Below are positions 9,637 through 18,556 of a stretch of DNA of 64,000 bases, piece after piece; the first letter of the stretch is position 1, and each line of letters begins with the position of its first letter. Below the pieces are notes generated by a model. The model did no database searches, was not told the origin of the DNA, and was given only the letters and a program-made list of their open reading frames with translations. This stretch comes from Sphingobacterium griseoflavum (GTDB lineage: Bacteria > Bacteroidota > Bacteroidia > Sphingobacteriales > Sphingobacteriaceae), in contig NZ_BNAF01000005.1 in the NCBI RefSeq assembly GCF_014653155.1, forward strand, positions 265,719 through 329,718. The letters run 5' to 3'. The position numbers were made by a program, and so were the translations under genes.

Positions 9637-10494
9637 ATGAAAAAATCAAAGAACTATTCGGTCTTGGGACTAAGTCTACTACTGCTTATTTCGTGCAGCA
9701 AAAGCGATGAACCTGTAGCCAACAGCATGACGTTGCATTTCAACAACACTTTCAAAGATAATACCATCATCCTCGGATCGGCCGCTTCTGCTGAAGCTAG
9801 TGTTAACACATCCGCGTCTGGCCAGCGGCATCACTTTTCGGAATTACGATATGTCATCAGCAATATACGTCTAGTGAAAGTAGACGGTTCCGAAATGCCC
9901 TATCATATCGCCGATTTGGACAAAGGAGCTGCGGTAATCGACCAGTCAAAGCCAGCGACACTAGATTTCGAATTAACAAATATACCATCAGGAACGTATA
10001 AGCAGATCAAATTTGGATTAGGAGTTCAGTCTGCGTTAAATACATTGGATCAAGTACGTTTCCCCACATTTTATGCCATTGCCGGCGCCAACGATACCAA
10101 AATGATGTGGGAATGGGGGACAGGATACCGGTTTACAAAAATTGAAGGTTTCTACGGTACAGACAATCAGACGCTGTCCATTCATACAGGCAGCACCGTA
10201 GAAGGAACAGAAAGTGATCCGTCTAGTTACGTGCAAGGGGTCGACGCTTATAGAGATATCGTTTTGGATCTATCCACCCATGCCATCGTGGGACAAAACG
10301 CTCCTCGTATCACTATTAAAGCAGATTTTGATAACTTGTTGAGTGGAAAGACCAATACCATTTCGTTAGGGGATGGAAATGCCACACCCAATGTGCACAC
10401 CGCTAGAAACATGACTTTATATGTAGATAATTTGGGTGGAGATGGCACTACCGATCTTACCGGAATGTTCTCCATTTCTGCTGTGGCCAATTAA
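9637..10494 (+). CDS. MbnP-like copper-binding lipoprotein
   Basis: A 285-residue lipoprotein (lipobox LLISC, Cys20) of the MbnP family. Diagnostic segments are LHFNNTF near the start of the mature protein, FSELRYVISNIRLV, and MMWEWGTGYRFTKIEG, in which Trp158 and Trp160 lie at the site where the family has its conserved tryptophan. In the methanobactin operon of Methylosinus the partner di-haem enzyme MbnH oxidises an MbnP tryptophan to kynurenine and the modified protein binds copper. The gene for such a di-haem protein follows here. It is therefore probably a periplasm-facing copper-binding protein matured by its neighbour. Which of the two tryptophans would be modified cannot be decided from the sequence. 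Confidence 0.9.
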   Translation: MKKSKNYSVLGLSLLLLISCSKSDEPVANSMTLHFNNTFKDNTIILGSAASAEASVNTSASGQRHHFSELRYVISNIRLVKVDGSEMPYHIADLDKGAAVIDQSKPATLDFELTNIPSGTYKQIKFGLGVQSALNTLDQVRFPTFYAIAGANDTKMMWEWGTGYRFTKIEGFYGTDNQTLSIHTGSTVEGTESDPSSYVQGVDAYRDIVLDLSTHAIVGQNAPRITIKADFDNLLSGKTNTISLGDGNATPNVHTARNMTLYVDNLGGDGTTDLTGMFSISAVAN

Positions 10495-10501
10495 ATTATG
10501 G

Positions 10502-10538
10502 GGATGGCCTATGGTAGAACTCGTTCAGTAGGCCATCC
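10502..10538 (+). other. Intercistronic stem-loop between MbnP-like and MbnH-like genes
   Basis: Perfect 10-bp inverted repeat (GGATGGCCTA at 10502-10511, its complement at 10529-10538) with a 17-nt loop, starting 8 nt after the MbnP stop. No T-tract follows, so it is more likely an mRNA-stabilising or attenuating element than a strong terminator. Confidence 0.45.
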
Positions 10539-10552
10539 ATTATATCTATATC

Positions 10553-11584
10553 ATGCTTTTAGCGATGCGAGTTTTTACTATTATTATAGGATTTGTGCTG
10601 CTACTGTCGTGCAGCAAGGAGATGCCCGAAGATCCTTTTGTTTTTGAGAATCCGTTATTGGATTTGTCTATTCCTACAGGATTTCCGGAATTTAATCCCG
10701 CTGTGTACGGTAATCGGCCGACAACCTATGGCGTAGAACTTGGCCAACGCCTTTTCCACGAGCCAAGGCTAAGCGGCAACAATACGGTCTCCTGTGCGAG
10801 TTGCCATAACAGCGGCCACGCCTTTGCAGATAATAAGGCACAAGCCGTAGGGGTGGAGGGGCGGATTGGACTCCGGAATACGCCTCCTATACAGAATATG
10901 GCATTCATGAAATTTTATAATTGGGATGGCCATATGTTACAGTTGGAAAAACAAGTGTTGGTGCCTATTATAACCCACGAGGAAATGAATTCTTCGATTT
11001 TAGAAGTTATCGGCAAGTTGAGTGCAGATACAGCATACCGCCATCTTTTCAAAAAGGCATTTGGCGACGAATTGATTACTGCAGAACGTATCTTTAAAAG
11101 TATTGCGCAGTATGAGTATACCTTAATTTCTGCAAACAGCAAGTATGATAGCGTTATGCGTATGGAAGGAGCAGCTTTTACCGAGGAGGAAGAGCGAGGG
11201 CATCATATTTTCAAAGAAAAATGCGCAAGCTGCCATAGTACAGCGCTCTTCACAGATCAGTCTTTTCGAAATGTAGGTTTTCCCCTTAATCCCAGTACGC
11301 AAGAGGCCGGCCGGGCGCGAGTCACCGGAGCAGCAGCGGATTATATGAAATTTCGTGTGCCGTCACTGCGTAATATTGCTTACACAGCACCCTACGGAAG
11401 TTTTGGTCAGTTTATAGACTTAAGAGCTTTGCTTGATTACTTTGATAAAGGCGTTTTGCCAGCGGATAATTTGGACCCTATTTTAAAAAGTAATGGGAAT
11501 CGTATACCCCTAAGCGAGCAGGAAAAGACGGATATCATTGCTTTTTTAGGTACGCTGAGCGATCCAGCATTTATCCATCAGTAA
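10553..11584 (+). CDS. MbnH/MauG-like di-haem cytochrome c peroxidase lipoprotein
   Basis: A 343-residue di-haem protein with a lipoprotein signal ending in LLLSC (Cys18) and two haem c sites, CASCH at residues 81-85 and CASCH at 224-228. The segment FYNWDGHMLQLEKQ between them is typical of the MauG/cytochrome c peroxidase family. MbnH and MauG use a high-valent bis-Fe(IV) state to oxidise a protein tryptophan, whereas classical members reduce peroxide. Adjacent placement after an MbnP-like gene points to the MbnH role, namely oxidation of a tryptophan in the partner. The short length and lipid anchor suit an enzyme attached to the membrane on the periplasmic side. It is the last gene of the probable copper operon. 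Confidence 0.9.
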   Translation: MLLAMRVFTIIIGFVLLLSCSKEMPEDPFVFENPLLDLSIPTGFPEFNPAVYGNRPTTYGVELGQRLFHEPRLSGNNTVSCASCHNSGHAFADNKAQAVGVEGRIGLRNTPPIQNMAFMKFYNWDGHMLQLEKQVLVPIITHEEMNSSILEVIGKLSADTAYRHLFKKAFGDELITAERIFKSIAQYEYTLISANSKYDSVMRMEGAAFTEEEERGHHIFKEKCASCHSTALFTDQSFRNVGFPLNPSTQEAGRARVTGAAADYMKFRVPSLRNIAYTAPYGSFGQFIDLRALLDYFDKGVLPADNLDPILKSNGNRIPLSEQEKTDIIAFLGTLSDPAFIHQ

Positions 11585-11600
11585 ACGAGCTAGCGTCTCC

Positions 11601-11622
11601 TTCCGGTATGGAGATACCGGAA
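11601..11622 (+). terminator. Stem-loop after the copper operon
   Basis: 9-bp perfect inverted repeat (TTCCGGTAT / ATACCGGAA) with a 4-nt loop, 17 nt after the stop. It lacks a clear T-tract, so intrinsic termination is uncertain, but its position at the operon end suits a terminator or RNA-stabilising hairpin. Confidence 0.45.
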
Positions 11623-11827
11623 ACGAAACATGTAAAGGCATACGATGCAGCTATCGCCATTTTTATCGTTATTTTAAAAAAATATCGTTAATATTATGTT
11701 TTAATTTTAGTTTCCCGTAATCGCGTTAAAAGTATGTTCGCTTTGCGAGGTTGTGGAAAGGCGATGTACGAACCGATACAGTATAGTAACCGTAAAAGAT
11801 TACGAGGCGAAATTTAAAGGCGGTGGC

Positions 11828-13273
11828 ATGAAAGAAAAATCTAAAAACGCACTATTTACATGGCGTTTAGTTATTGCTAGCATATTTTTAGCGAGCAGTG
11901 TTGCAGCGCAGCAGCAACCCAATATCATCTTGATCTTAGCGGATGATTTGGGCTATGGCGACATTGGCGTGAACGGACAGCAGTTGATCCGCACGCCCAA
12001 TATCGATCGTTTAGCAGCAGAAGGGTTGCTTTTTGAGCAATTCTATACAGGAACATCCGTGTGCGCTCCGTCGCGCTCTGCGCTAATATCCGGGCAGCAT
12101 ACGGGTCATACGTTTATCCGTGGAAATCTCAGTGTATCACCTGAAGGACAATACCCCATTGCAGATTCTGTCCTGACTATTGCTGAAGTCTTGAAAAAGG
12201 CGGGATATGCTACGGGTGCATTTGGAAAATGGGGGCTCGGGCCCGTGCTGTCCGATGGCGATCCGAACAAGCAGGGCTTTGACCACTTCTTCGGTTATAA
12301 TTGCCAGTCACTAGCTCATCGTTACTATCCGACACATCTGTGGCGTAATGAGCAGCGGATAGTCTTGGAAAAAAATGGCGAATTGGAAAGACGTGAACAG
12401 TATGCGCCAGATATGATCCAAGCAGAAGCATTAGCGTTTATCGAAGAACACAAAGCTAAGCCTTTCTTTTTGTTCTTGCCCCATACCTTACCGCATGCCG
12501 AACTCGTCGTGCCAGATGACAGTATCTTCCAGTCGTATGTAGGTAAATTTCCAGAGGAACCTTACGTCGGGTCTGACTATGGGCCAAACGCAAAATCCGG
12601 TGGCTATGCTTCCCAAAATTACCCTCGGGCAACATTCGCAAGTATGGTTGCCCGACTGGATCGATACGTGGGCGAAGTAGTCGACAAGCTTAAAGCGTTG
12701 GGGCTCGATAAAAATACCATGATCGTATTCACGAGTGATAATGGCCCCCATCAGGAGGGCGGGGCGGATCCAATTTTTTTTAATAGTGCTGGCGGGTTGC
12801 GTGGTCTAAAGCGTGATCTTTATGAGGGAGGCATTCGAGTACCGTTTATTGTGCGATGGCCAGAAACGGTGAAGGGAGGTGGTAGAACGCAGCACGTGGC
12901 GGCATTTTGGGATCTCTTCCCGACTTTTGCCCAAGTTGCAGGCGTTAAATCGGAAGTGAGTGGCGACGGTATTTCTTTTCTTCCAGCGCTTAAAGGCTCT
13001 CCCTTGCAGCAGGAACATCCGTATCTCTACTGGGAGTTTCACGAACAGGGTGGGAAACAGGCTCTTCGTCATGGTCAATGGAAAGGTATTCGTCTTCAGG
13101 CCGCAACGAAAACACCGCGAGTTTTGGAATTGTATGACCTCGTATCCGATCCGCAAGAAAAACACAATGTAGCCGAGAATCAGCCAGCTATCGTCCGACA
13201 GATAGAATCTTGGATGTCGGAGGCACACGTCGAAAGCAGCGTCTTTCCTTTTAGAAAAGCTGACACCGATTAA
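11828..13273 (+). CDS. Type I sulfatase (arylsulfatase family)
   Basis: A 481-residue exported sulfatase. The start chosen is the ATG preceded by AAAGGCGG; an in-frame GTG at 11753 would add 25 residues before the signal peptide and is unlikely. A signal peptide ends near VAAQQQ. The metal site NIILILADDLGYGD, the formylglycine motif CAPSR (Cys79) and GKWGLG, then FTSDNGPH, are all in place. The Cys in C-x-P-S-R must be converted to formylglycine by a maturase, which is not in this window. The enzyme should hydrolyse sulfate esters of a glycan or aryl compound in the periplasm. The gene is single, flanked by hairpins, with no partner sulfatase or SusCD pair nearby, so its substrate cannot be inferred. 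Confidence 0.93.
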   Translation: MKEKSKNALFTWRLVIASIFLASSVAAQQQPNIILILADDLGYGDIGVNGQQLIRTPNIDRLAAEGLLFEQFYTGTSVCAPSRSALISGQHTGHTFIRGNLSVSPEGQYPIADSVLTIAEVLKKAGYATGAFGKWGLGPVLSDGDPNKQGFDHFFGYNCQSLAHRYYPTHLWRNEQRIVLEKNGELERREQYAPDMIQAEALAFIEEHKAKPFFLFLPHTLPHAELVVPDDSIFQSYVGKFPEEPYVGSDYGPNAKSGGYASQNYPRATFASMVARLDRYVGEVVDKLKALGLDKNTMIVFTSDNGPHQEGGADPIFFNSAGGLRGLKRDLYEGGIRVPFIVRWPETVKGGGRTQHVAAFWDLFPTFAQVAGVKSEVSGDGISFLPALKGSPLQQEHPYLYWEFHEQGGKQALRHGQWKGIRLQAATKTPRVLELYDLVSDPQEKHNVAENQPAIVRQIESWMSEAHVESSVFPFRKADTD

Positions 13274-13452
13274 AAACCGAAATTAAGCACGAGGGGCATA
13301 GGTAGGACAAAGGTGCCCACGAAGGGATAAATTTCGGTGTGCCATGGCACGGCTCGGTTTACATTGACGTCATTTTTATCTTTTATGGCAGGAATAAAAG
13401 TGGTAAATTTCGCCGCGAAATAAAAAGTGCACATAATAATCATTGTCGATAA
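13274..13452. other. Intergenic region with nested inverted repeats
   Basis: Between the sulfatase and gnd lies a 9-bp inverted repeat (ACCGAAATT at 13276-13284 and its complement at 13330-13338) enclosing a 5-bp one (GGGCA / TGCCC), followed by a 12-bp palindrome GTGCCATGGCAC at 13339-13350. These could form a structured transcript end or an operator for the gnd-zwf-pgl unit. No exact TAnnTTTG box was seen. Confidence 0.3.
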
Positions 13453-14853
13453 ATGAACAACTACAATTTTGGAATTGTCGGGCTAGGTGTGATGGGGCGT
13501 AATTTGCTACTGAACATGGCCGACCACGGCTTTGCTGTAGCAGGCTTAGATCTTGATGCTGAAAAAGCACAGTCCTTGGCAGCTGAAGCGCGTGAAGAAC
13601 ATCGGATAAAGGTAACAACCCAAGCGCAAGAATTCATAGATAGTCTGCAACAGCCGCGCGCCGTTATGTTGCTGGTACCAGCGGGAAAACCTGTTGATTT
13701 GGCGATAGCCAGTCTTATTCCTTTTTTAGATAAAGGCGATATTATCATCGACGGGGGGAACACTTATTTTCCGGATACCGACAGGAGATTTAAGGAGCTC
13801 TCGGCGCAAGGTATACATTTCTTCGGTATGGGAATATCGGGCGGTGAAAGTGGCGCCCGTCGAGGACCTAGTTTAATGCCCGGCGGAGACAGACAAGCCT
13901 ACGAAAGATTGCGGCCTATTTTTGAAGCGGTCGCAGCCAAAGTGAACGGCGAGCCATGTGTCGAATTTTTGGGTAATGGCTCGGCAGGAAATTATGTCAA
14001 GATGGTGCATAACGGAATCGAGTATGGTATCATGCAATTGATTGCCGAAACCTATGACCTGATGAAGCGACTGTACGGATTTGATAATGCAACTATACAG
14101 CAAACATTTGAGCGGTGGAACGGTGAGGAACTCCATTCTTTTTTAATTGAAATTACAGCACAAATCCTCAAGAAAAAAGAAGGCGACGAATATTTGGTGA
14201 ACCTTATTTCCGATTGGGCAAAATCAAAAGGCACGGGAAAATGGACCTCACAAAATGCGATGGACCTACAGGTTCCCGTGCCCGTTATCGATGCCGCCGT
14301 GAATATGCGTGATATATCCAAATACAAACCCGAGCGTATAGCGGCATCGAGCATGCTCCATTGGGATGTTCAGCCGGTAAGCACTCCGCAGGATGTGGTG
14401 ATCAATAGCTTAAAATACGCCTTTTATTTTGCCATGATTACGACCTATGCGCAAGGTTTTGCGCAACTTACCGTAGCCTCAGAAACCTATGGGTATGAAT
14501 TGGACTTGGAGGTCGTAACCAAAGTGTGGCGTGGCGGCTGTATCATCCGTGCAGCTTTATTGGAAGACTTTAGAAACGCCTACGCAGCGAATAAGGCGTT
14601 ACGTAATATACTCTTGGATAGATCCATTGCACAGAAATTGATGGATGCGCAGGGCCATGTTCGCACGGTGCTGAAAGATGCTATCGGAGGCGGAATTCCC
14701 GTATCCGCTTACGCGAATGCACTTTCTTATTTTGATGCTTATCGTTCGGAAAATTTGCCAACAAATATTATCCAAGCGCAACGCGACTACTTCGGCGCAC
14801 ATACGTATGAGCGTATTGACCAAGAAGGTATTTTTCATACGTTGTGGGATTAA
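13453..14853 (+). CDS. gnd: 6-phosphogluconate dehydrogenase (decarboxylating)
   Basis: Converts 6-phosphogluconate and NADP+ to ribulose 5-phosphate, CO2 and NADPH in the cytoplasm, third step of the oxidative pentose phosphate pathway. The 466-residue protein has the dinucleotide fold GIVGLGVMGRNL at the N-terminus, the substrate loop GISGGESGARRGPSLMPGG and the catalytic Lys183 in NYVKMVHNGIEYG. Length is normal for the long (E. coli-type) family. It heads the gnd-zwf-pgl operon: the next gene begins 11 nt after its stop, so all three enzymes of the oxidative branch are produced together, in reverse order of the pathway. Confidence 0.97.
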   Translation: MNNYNFGIVGLGVMGRNLLLNMADHGFAVAGLDLDAEKAQSLAAEAREEHRIKVTTQAQEFIDSLQQPRAVMLLVPAGKPVDLAIASLIPFLDKGDIIIDGGNTYFPDTDRRFKELSAQGIHFFGMGISGGESGARRGPSLMPGGDRQAYERLRPIFEAVAAKVNGEPCVEFLGNGSAGNYVKMVHNGIEYGIMQLIAETYDLMKRLYGFDNATIQQTFERWNGEELHSFLIEITAQILKKKEGDEYLVNLISDWAKSKGTGKWTSQNAMDLQVPVPVIDAAVNMRDISKYKPERIAASSMLHWDVQPVSTPQDVVINSLKYAFYFAMITTYAQGFAQLTVASETYGYELDLEVVTKVWRGGCIIRAALLEDFRNAYAANKALRNILLDRSIAQKLMDAQGHVRTVLKDAIGGGIPVSAYANALSYFDAYRSENLPTNIIQAQRDYFGAHTYERIDQEGIFHTLWD

Positions 14854-14864
14854 AGGAAACAGAC

Positions 14865-16403
14865 ATGACGCACGATATACAAATCAAACCCACCTCTATT
14901 GTTGTCTTTGGAGGTACCGGCGACCTTGCGAAAAGGAAGCTGTTTCCTGCATTTTTTAACCTCTATATGGATGGTCGTATGCCCTCCCAATTCCAAATTA
15001 TTGCTTTAGGAAGACAACCATACGAACAGGAATCTTTTCGGGACTACGTCCATGAAAATATATTGGCTTTCTCAAGAAATACCAATTTTTCCCAAGAGCA
15101 ATGGCAAGCATTTCAGGATCATATCACCTTCCATAAGGCACATATCGATGACGATAGTTCCTATGATGACCTAAATATGCTTTTCAATAAAAACGATGCC
15201 CTTTGGGGCGAGCGTGGCAATCGCCTGTTTTATTTGTCTATTGCGCCTAGTTTTATTGAGCAAGTTTCGTCTGGGCTGAAAAGGTTTCAGTTGGCAGATG
15301 ATGTGACGGGTGATCGGATTATATTCGAGAAGCCTTTTGGCTATGATAAATCCTCTGCAATCCGGCTAAATAAGCTGTTGGCAAACACTTTTCATGAGCA
15401 ACAGATCTACCGTATAGACCATTATCTCGGTAAGGAAACCGTTCAGAACATTTTAGCGTTTCGGTTCGGCAACTCGATTTTTGAACCGCTATGGAACAAT
15501 AGGCATATCGATTCGGTACAGATTACTGTTGCAGAGCAGGTGGGCGTAGAAAATAGAGGGGGCTATTATGACCATTCAGGTGCATTGCGTGATATGATTC
15601 AAAATCATCTGCTTCAAATTCTTTGCATGGTCGCCATGGAAGCTCCAGAAGAATTTGAGTCGGAGCAGATACGCGACAGAAAAGCAGATCTGTTAAAATC
15701 TGTGCGACGGATCAAGCGTGAAGATATAAACCATTATACCGTACGGGCGCAATATGATGCAGGTCAAATCAACGGATTGCCCAAAAAGGCATATCGTGAC
15801 GAACCGGGCGTCAACCCGCTGTCCACAACAGAGACCTTTGTCGCGATGAAATTTTATATCGATAATGAGCGCTGGCTCGGTGTTCCGTTTTATATGCGAA
15901 CGGGGAAGAGTTTGCAACAGAAACATTCGGCCGTCGTGATCAACTTTAAAGATAGCACCAAGACAAAGTTTCCGGCCAATAAAAATAGTATTGAAAATAA
16001 CCAATTGACGATCAATATCCAGCCAGAGATGGATATTCGTTTATCGTTCATGAGCAAACAACCTGGCTTGGATATGGAGATGACACCTGCGCAGATGGTG
16101 TTCGATTATTTCCAGTGCGCATCGAATGGTCCTGAGGCTTACGAAACGCTTCTTTTAGACGCTTTGGACGGTGACTCTACTTTGTTTATGCGCTCTGACC
16201 AAGTTGAGGAAGCTTGGGACATTATCGAAGCAATACAGGAAGAATGGGAACACGGTGATTTATCACCCATTTACAGCTATCCAGCTGGTAGCTGGGGCCC
16301 TGAGGCCGCTGATGAGTTGTTGAAGAGACAGGGACACCGTTGGCTATCCAGCTTTCCACCATTTACACAACCAGCAATACAAAAACATGGTACAACAGTT
16401 TAG
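14865..16403 (+). CDS. zwf: Glucose-6-phosphate 1-dehydrogenase
   Basis: Oxidises glucose 6-phosphate to 6-phosphoglucono-lactone, giving NADPH. The 512-residue protein shows the nucleotide-binding GGTGDLAKRKLFPAF near the start and the active-site RIDHYLGKE with His186. The ATG at 14865 was chosen because AAAGGA lies 6 nt before it and the homologous core begins right after; a GTG 21 nt upstream would overlap gnd. The last 17 nt overlap the start of pgl, consistent with coupled translation. NADP preference is expected from the family. Confidence 0.97.
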   Translation: MTHDIQIKPTSIVVFGGTGDLAKRKLFPAFFNLYMDGRMPSQFQIIALGRQPYEQESFRDYVHENILAFSRNTNFSQEQWQAFQDHITFHKAHIDDDSSYDDLNMLFNKNDALWGERGNRLFYLSIAPSFIEQVSSGLKRFQLADDVTGDRIIFEKPFGYDKSSAIRLNKLLANTFHEQQIYRIDHYLGKETVQNILAFRFGNSIFEPLWNNRHIDSVQITVAEQVGVENRGGYYDHSGALRDMIQNHLLQILCMVAMEAPEEFESEQIRDRKADLLKSVRRIKREDINHYTVRAQYDAGQINGLPKKAYRDEPGVNPLSTTETFVAMKFYIDNERWLGVPFYMRTGKSLQQKHSAVVINFKDSTKTKFPANKNSIENNQLTINIQPEMDIRLSFMSKQPGLDMEMTPAQMVFDYFQCASNGPEAYETLLLDALDGDSTLFMRSDQVEEAWDIIEAIQEEWEHGDLSPIYSYPAGSWGPEAADELLKRQGHRWLSSFPPFTQPAIQKHGTTV

Positions 16404-17106
16404 AACAAAGAAAGAAATATTTGAAGCCGCGGCCGCGGCATTTATTCAGTCAGCTGATGAAGCCGTAAAAGAAAAAGGCTATTTCGCCGTTGCTTTAACG
16501 GGAGGTTCTTCACCCATTGGCCTCTATGAACTATTGGCATCCGAAGCTTACAAAGATCTTGTTGATTGGAGTAAGGTACTCGTTTTTTGGGGCGACGAGC
16601 GTTGGGTTCCCTTAAACGATAAGCTGAGCAATGCAAAGATGGCGTACGAAACGTTGCTTAATCACGTGCCGGTGCTTCCCGCCCATGTTTTTCCTATGTA
16701 TGCAGATGGCATAGCGCCAGGGGAATATGCCCGGCAGTATGAGGAAACTTTGGTGGAAAAGCTGGGGAATGATGGCATGCTGGATTTCATTTTGTTGGGT
16801 ATGGGCGATGATGGACATACCGCATCTTTATTTCCAGAAACGGACGTCTTACAGGAACAGAAGAAATGGGTTGCGGCTTACTACCTGACGGCGCAGCAGA
16901 TGTATCGTATTACCTTAACTGCTCCTTTCATCAACAGCGCGAAGAAAATTGTCGTCATGGCCTACGGTAAGAAAAAAGCCCATGCGCTCCAACAGGTGTT
17001 ACAGGGGCCTAAAAACCCAAGCCTGTACCCCAGTCAGCTGTTAGACGCCGCTAGGGCAGAGTTAATTTATATGGTGGATGAGGAAGCGGCAGCAAATTTG
17101 ACATAA
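16387..17106 (+). CDS. pgl: 6-phosphogluconolactonase
   Basis: Hydrolyses 6-phosphoglucono-lactone to 6-phosphogluconate, the second step between zwf and gnd. The 239-residue protein belongs to the DevB/SOL family, with VALTGGSSPIGLYELL, FWGDERWVP and LGMGDDGHTASLFPET in place. It overlaps zwf by 17 nt and ends 4 nt before the potassium transporter gene, so the downstream ion-transport pair may be read through from this operon. Confidence 0.96.
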   Translation: MVQQFRTKKEIFEAAAAAFIQSADEAVKEKGYFAVALTGGSSPIGLYELLASEAYKDLVDWSKVLVFWGDERWVPLNDKLSNAKMAYETLLNHVPVLPAHVFPMYADGIAPGEYARQYEETLVEKLGNDGMLDFILLGMGDDGHTASLFPETDVLQEQKKWVAAYYLTAQQMYRITLTAPFINSAKKIVVMAYGKKKAHALQQVLQGPKNPSLYPSQLLDAARAELIYMVDEEAAANLT

Positions 17107-17110
17107 ACGC

Positions 17111-18553
17111 ATGTGCAGACATGTTCGCTTGTTCGTACAAGTGAATCTACTCCACAAATCCATAGCAGTGATCATTAAAAAACTTTTTAATCCGGCGCAA
17201 TTATTTATCGGGAGTTTCATCATACTGATTCTTTTTGGTACGGTTTTGATACGTCTTCCGATCTCCCTTAAGACGGCTATTACGGGGGTTGATGCGCTAT
17301 TTATAGCGACAAGTGCAGTATGTGTGACGGGTTTGGCATCTGTTGATATTCCCAGTACCTTTTCGGTTTGGGGGCAGTTTTTTATCCTGCTATTGATTCA
17401 GGCGGGGGGCATCGGTATTCTGTCATTTGCCGGGCTCTTTGCTTATTTCTTGAAGGGTGGCTCCAGCTATAGTAACCAGTTGGCTATCGGCAGCTTTTCA
17501 AACGTGGATCGGCTCGGTGAAGTGTTTACCATTCTCAAACGAACAATAATCATCACGTTTAGCATCGAGGCCATAGGGGCGGCCGCTATCTACTGGAGCT
17601 TCTTACAGAATCCCGCAGGAGTACCCGTTGAAAATCCTTTATTTACAGCAATTTTCCACGCCGTTTCCTCGTTTTGCAACGCCGGTTTTTCTACGTTTAC
17701 AGGCGGATTAATGGCTGATGCGGTACAGTACAATTATGGGTTCCAAACCGTTGTCGCCTTCATCTACATCTTTGGCGGTCTCGGATTCCCAATCGTCATC
17801 AATGTATTGAAGTATCTAAAACATCTATCCAATCGATTACTGAAAAAGTGGACGTTAAAGCAAAATTATTACAGACCATGGGTTATGACCATCAACAGCA
17901 AGATCAATCTTATCACTACCGGAATTATATCCTTCCTGGCGATCGTGTTCATTTATTGGCTGGAATATGACAACGTTCTCCAAGAACATGCTGGTGTAGG
18001 GAAATGGGTGATCGCGATGGCCACCGCCACCACGCCCCGAACCGCTGGATTTAACAGCATTGATTTTTCCCAGCTGCACAATCCATCTATCATCCTCATT
18101 ATGTTTCTGATGTGGATTGGTGCCTCTCCCAGTTCCACGGGCGGCGGTATCAAAACAGGGACCTTTGCGGTAGCGATCTTGAACGTGGTTAGTCTCGCAC
18201 GTGGGAAGAGTAAGACGGAGGTCTTTCGCCGTGAAATTGCGTCTATATCTATTCAGCGCGCTTTTGCCACCATGTTTCTGTCCCTCGTTGCGATCGGTAC
18301 GGCTATGGTAGCTATCACATACTGCGACGAACGATTCAGCACCTTAGAAATAGCTTTTGAATGTTTCTCGGCATATAGTACCGTGGGACTATCGCTGTCC
18401 GTCACGCCAGAGCTTTCCACCGCTAGTAAGCTGGTACTTATCTGCCTGATGTTTGTTGGTCGGGTAACGATGCTGTCGGTATTGATTGCTTTTGTAAAAA
18501 AAGTACGCTTCACGCATTATAAGTATGCTCCGGAGGAGCTCACAATATATTAA
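17111..18553 (+). CDS. Potassium uptake membrane subunit (KtrB/TrkH family)
   Basis: A 480-residue membrane protein of the TrkH/KtrB superfamily, which imports K+ (with or without Na+). The four pore loops are visible as TSAVCVTGLAS, AVSSFCNAGFSTF, TTPRTAGFNS and AYSTVGLSLS; each has the single Gly of the filter. The start is uncertain: ATG at 17111 gives a 20-residue polar lead-in, while a GTG at 17168 would start close to the first conserved segment KKLFNPAQL. The cytosolic gating partner follows 3 nt downstream, and the gene begins 4 nt after pgl. Two-gene Ktr organisation makes KtrB more likely than TrkH. Confidence 0.92.
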   Translation: MCRHVRLFVQVNLLHKSIAVIIKKLFNPAQLFIGSFIILILFGTVLIRLPISLKTAITGVDALFIATSAVCVTGLASVDIPSTFSVWGQFFILLLIQAGGIGILSFAGLFAYFLKGGSSYSNQLAIGSFSNVDRLGEVFTILKRTIIITFSIEAIGAAAIYWSFLQNPAGVPVENPLFTAIFHAVSSFCNAGFSTFTGGLMADAVQYNYGFQTVVAFIYIFGGLGFPIVINVLKYLKHLSNRLLKKWTLKQNYYRPWVMTINSKINLITTGIISFLAIVFIYWLEYDNVLQEHAGVGKWVIAMATATTPRTAGFNSIDFSQLHNPSIILIMFLMWIGASPSSTGGGIKTGTFAVAILNVVSLARGKSKTEVFRREIASISIQRAFATMFLSLVAIGTAMVAITYCDERFSTLEIAFECFSAYSTVGLSLSVTPELSTASKLVLICLMFVGRVTMLSVLIAFVKKVRFTHYKYAPEELTIY

Positions 18554-18556
18554 GAT

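Noticed and set aside
11753..11827. GTG-initiated extension of the sulfatase
   Set aside because: It would place 25 polar residues before the signal peptide; the ATG at 11828 has a ribosome-binding-like AAAGGCGG.
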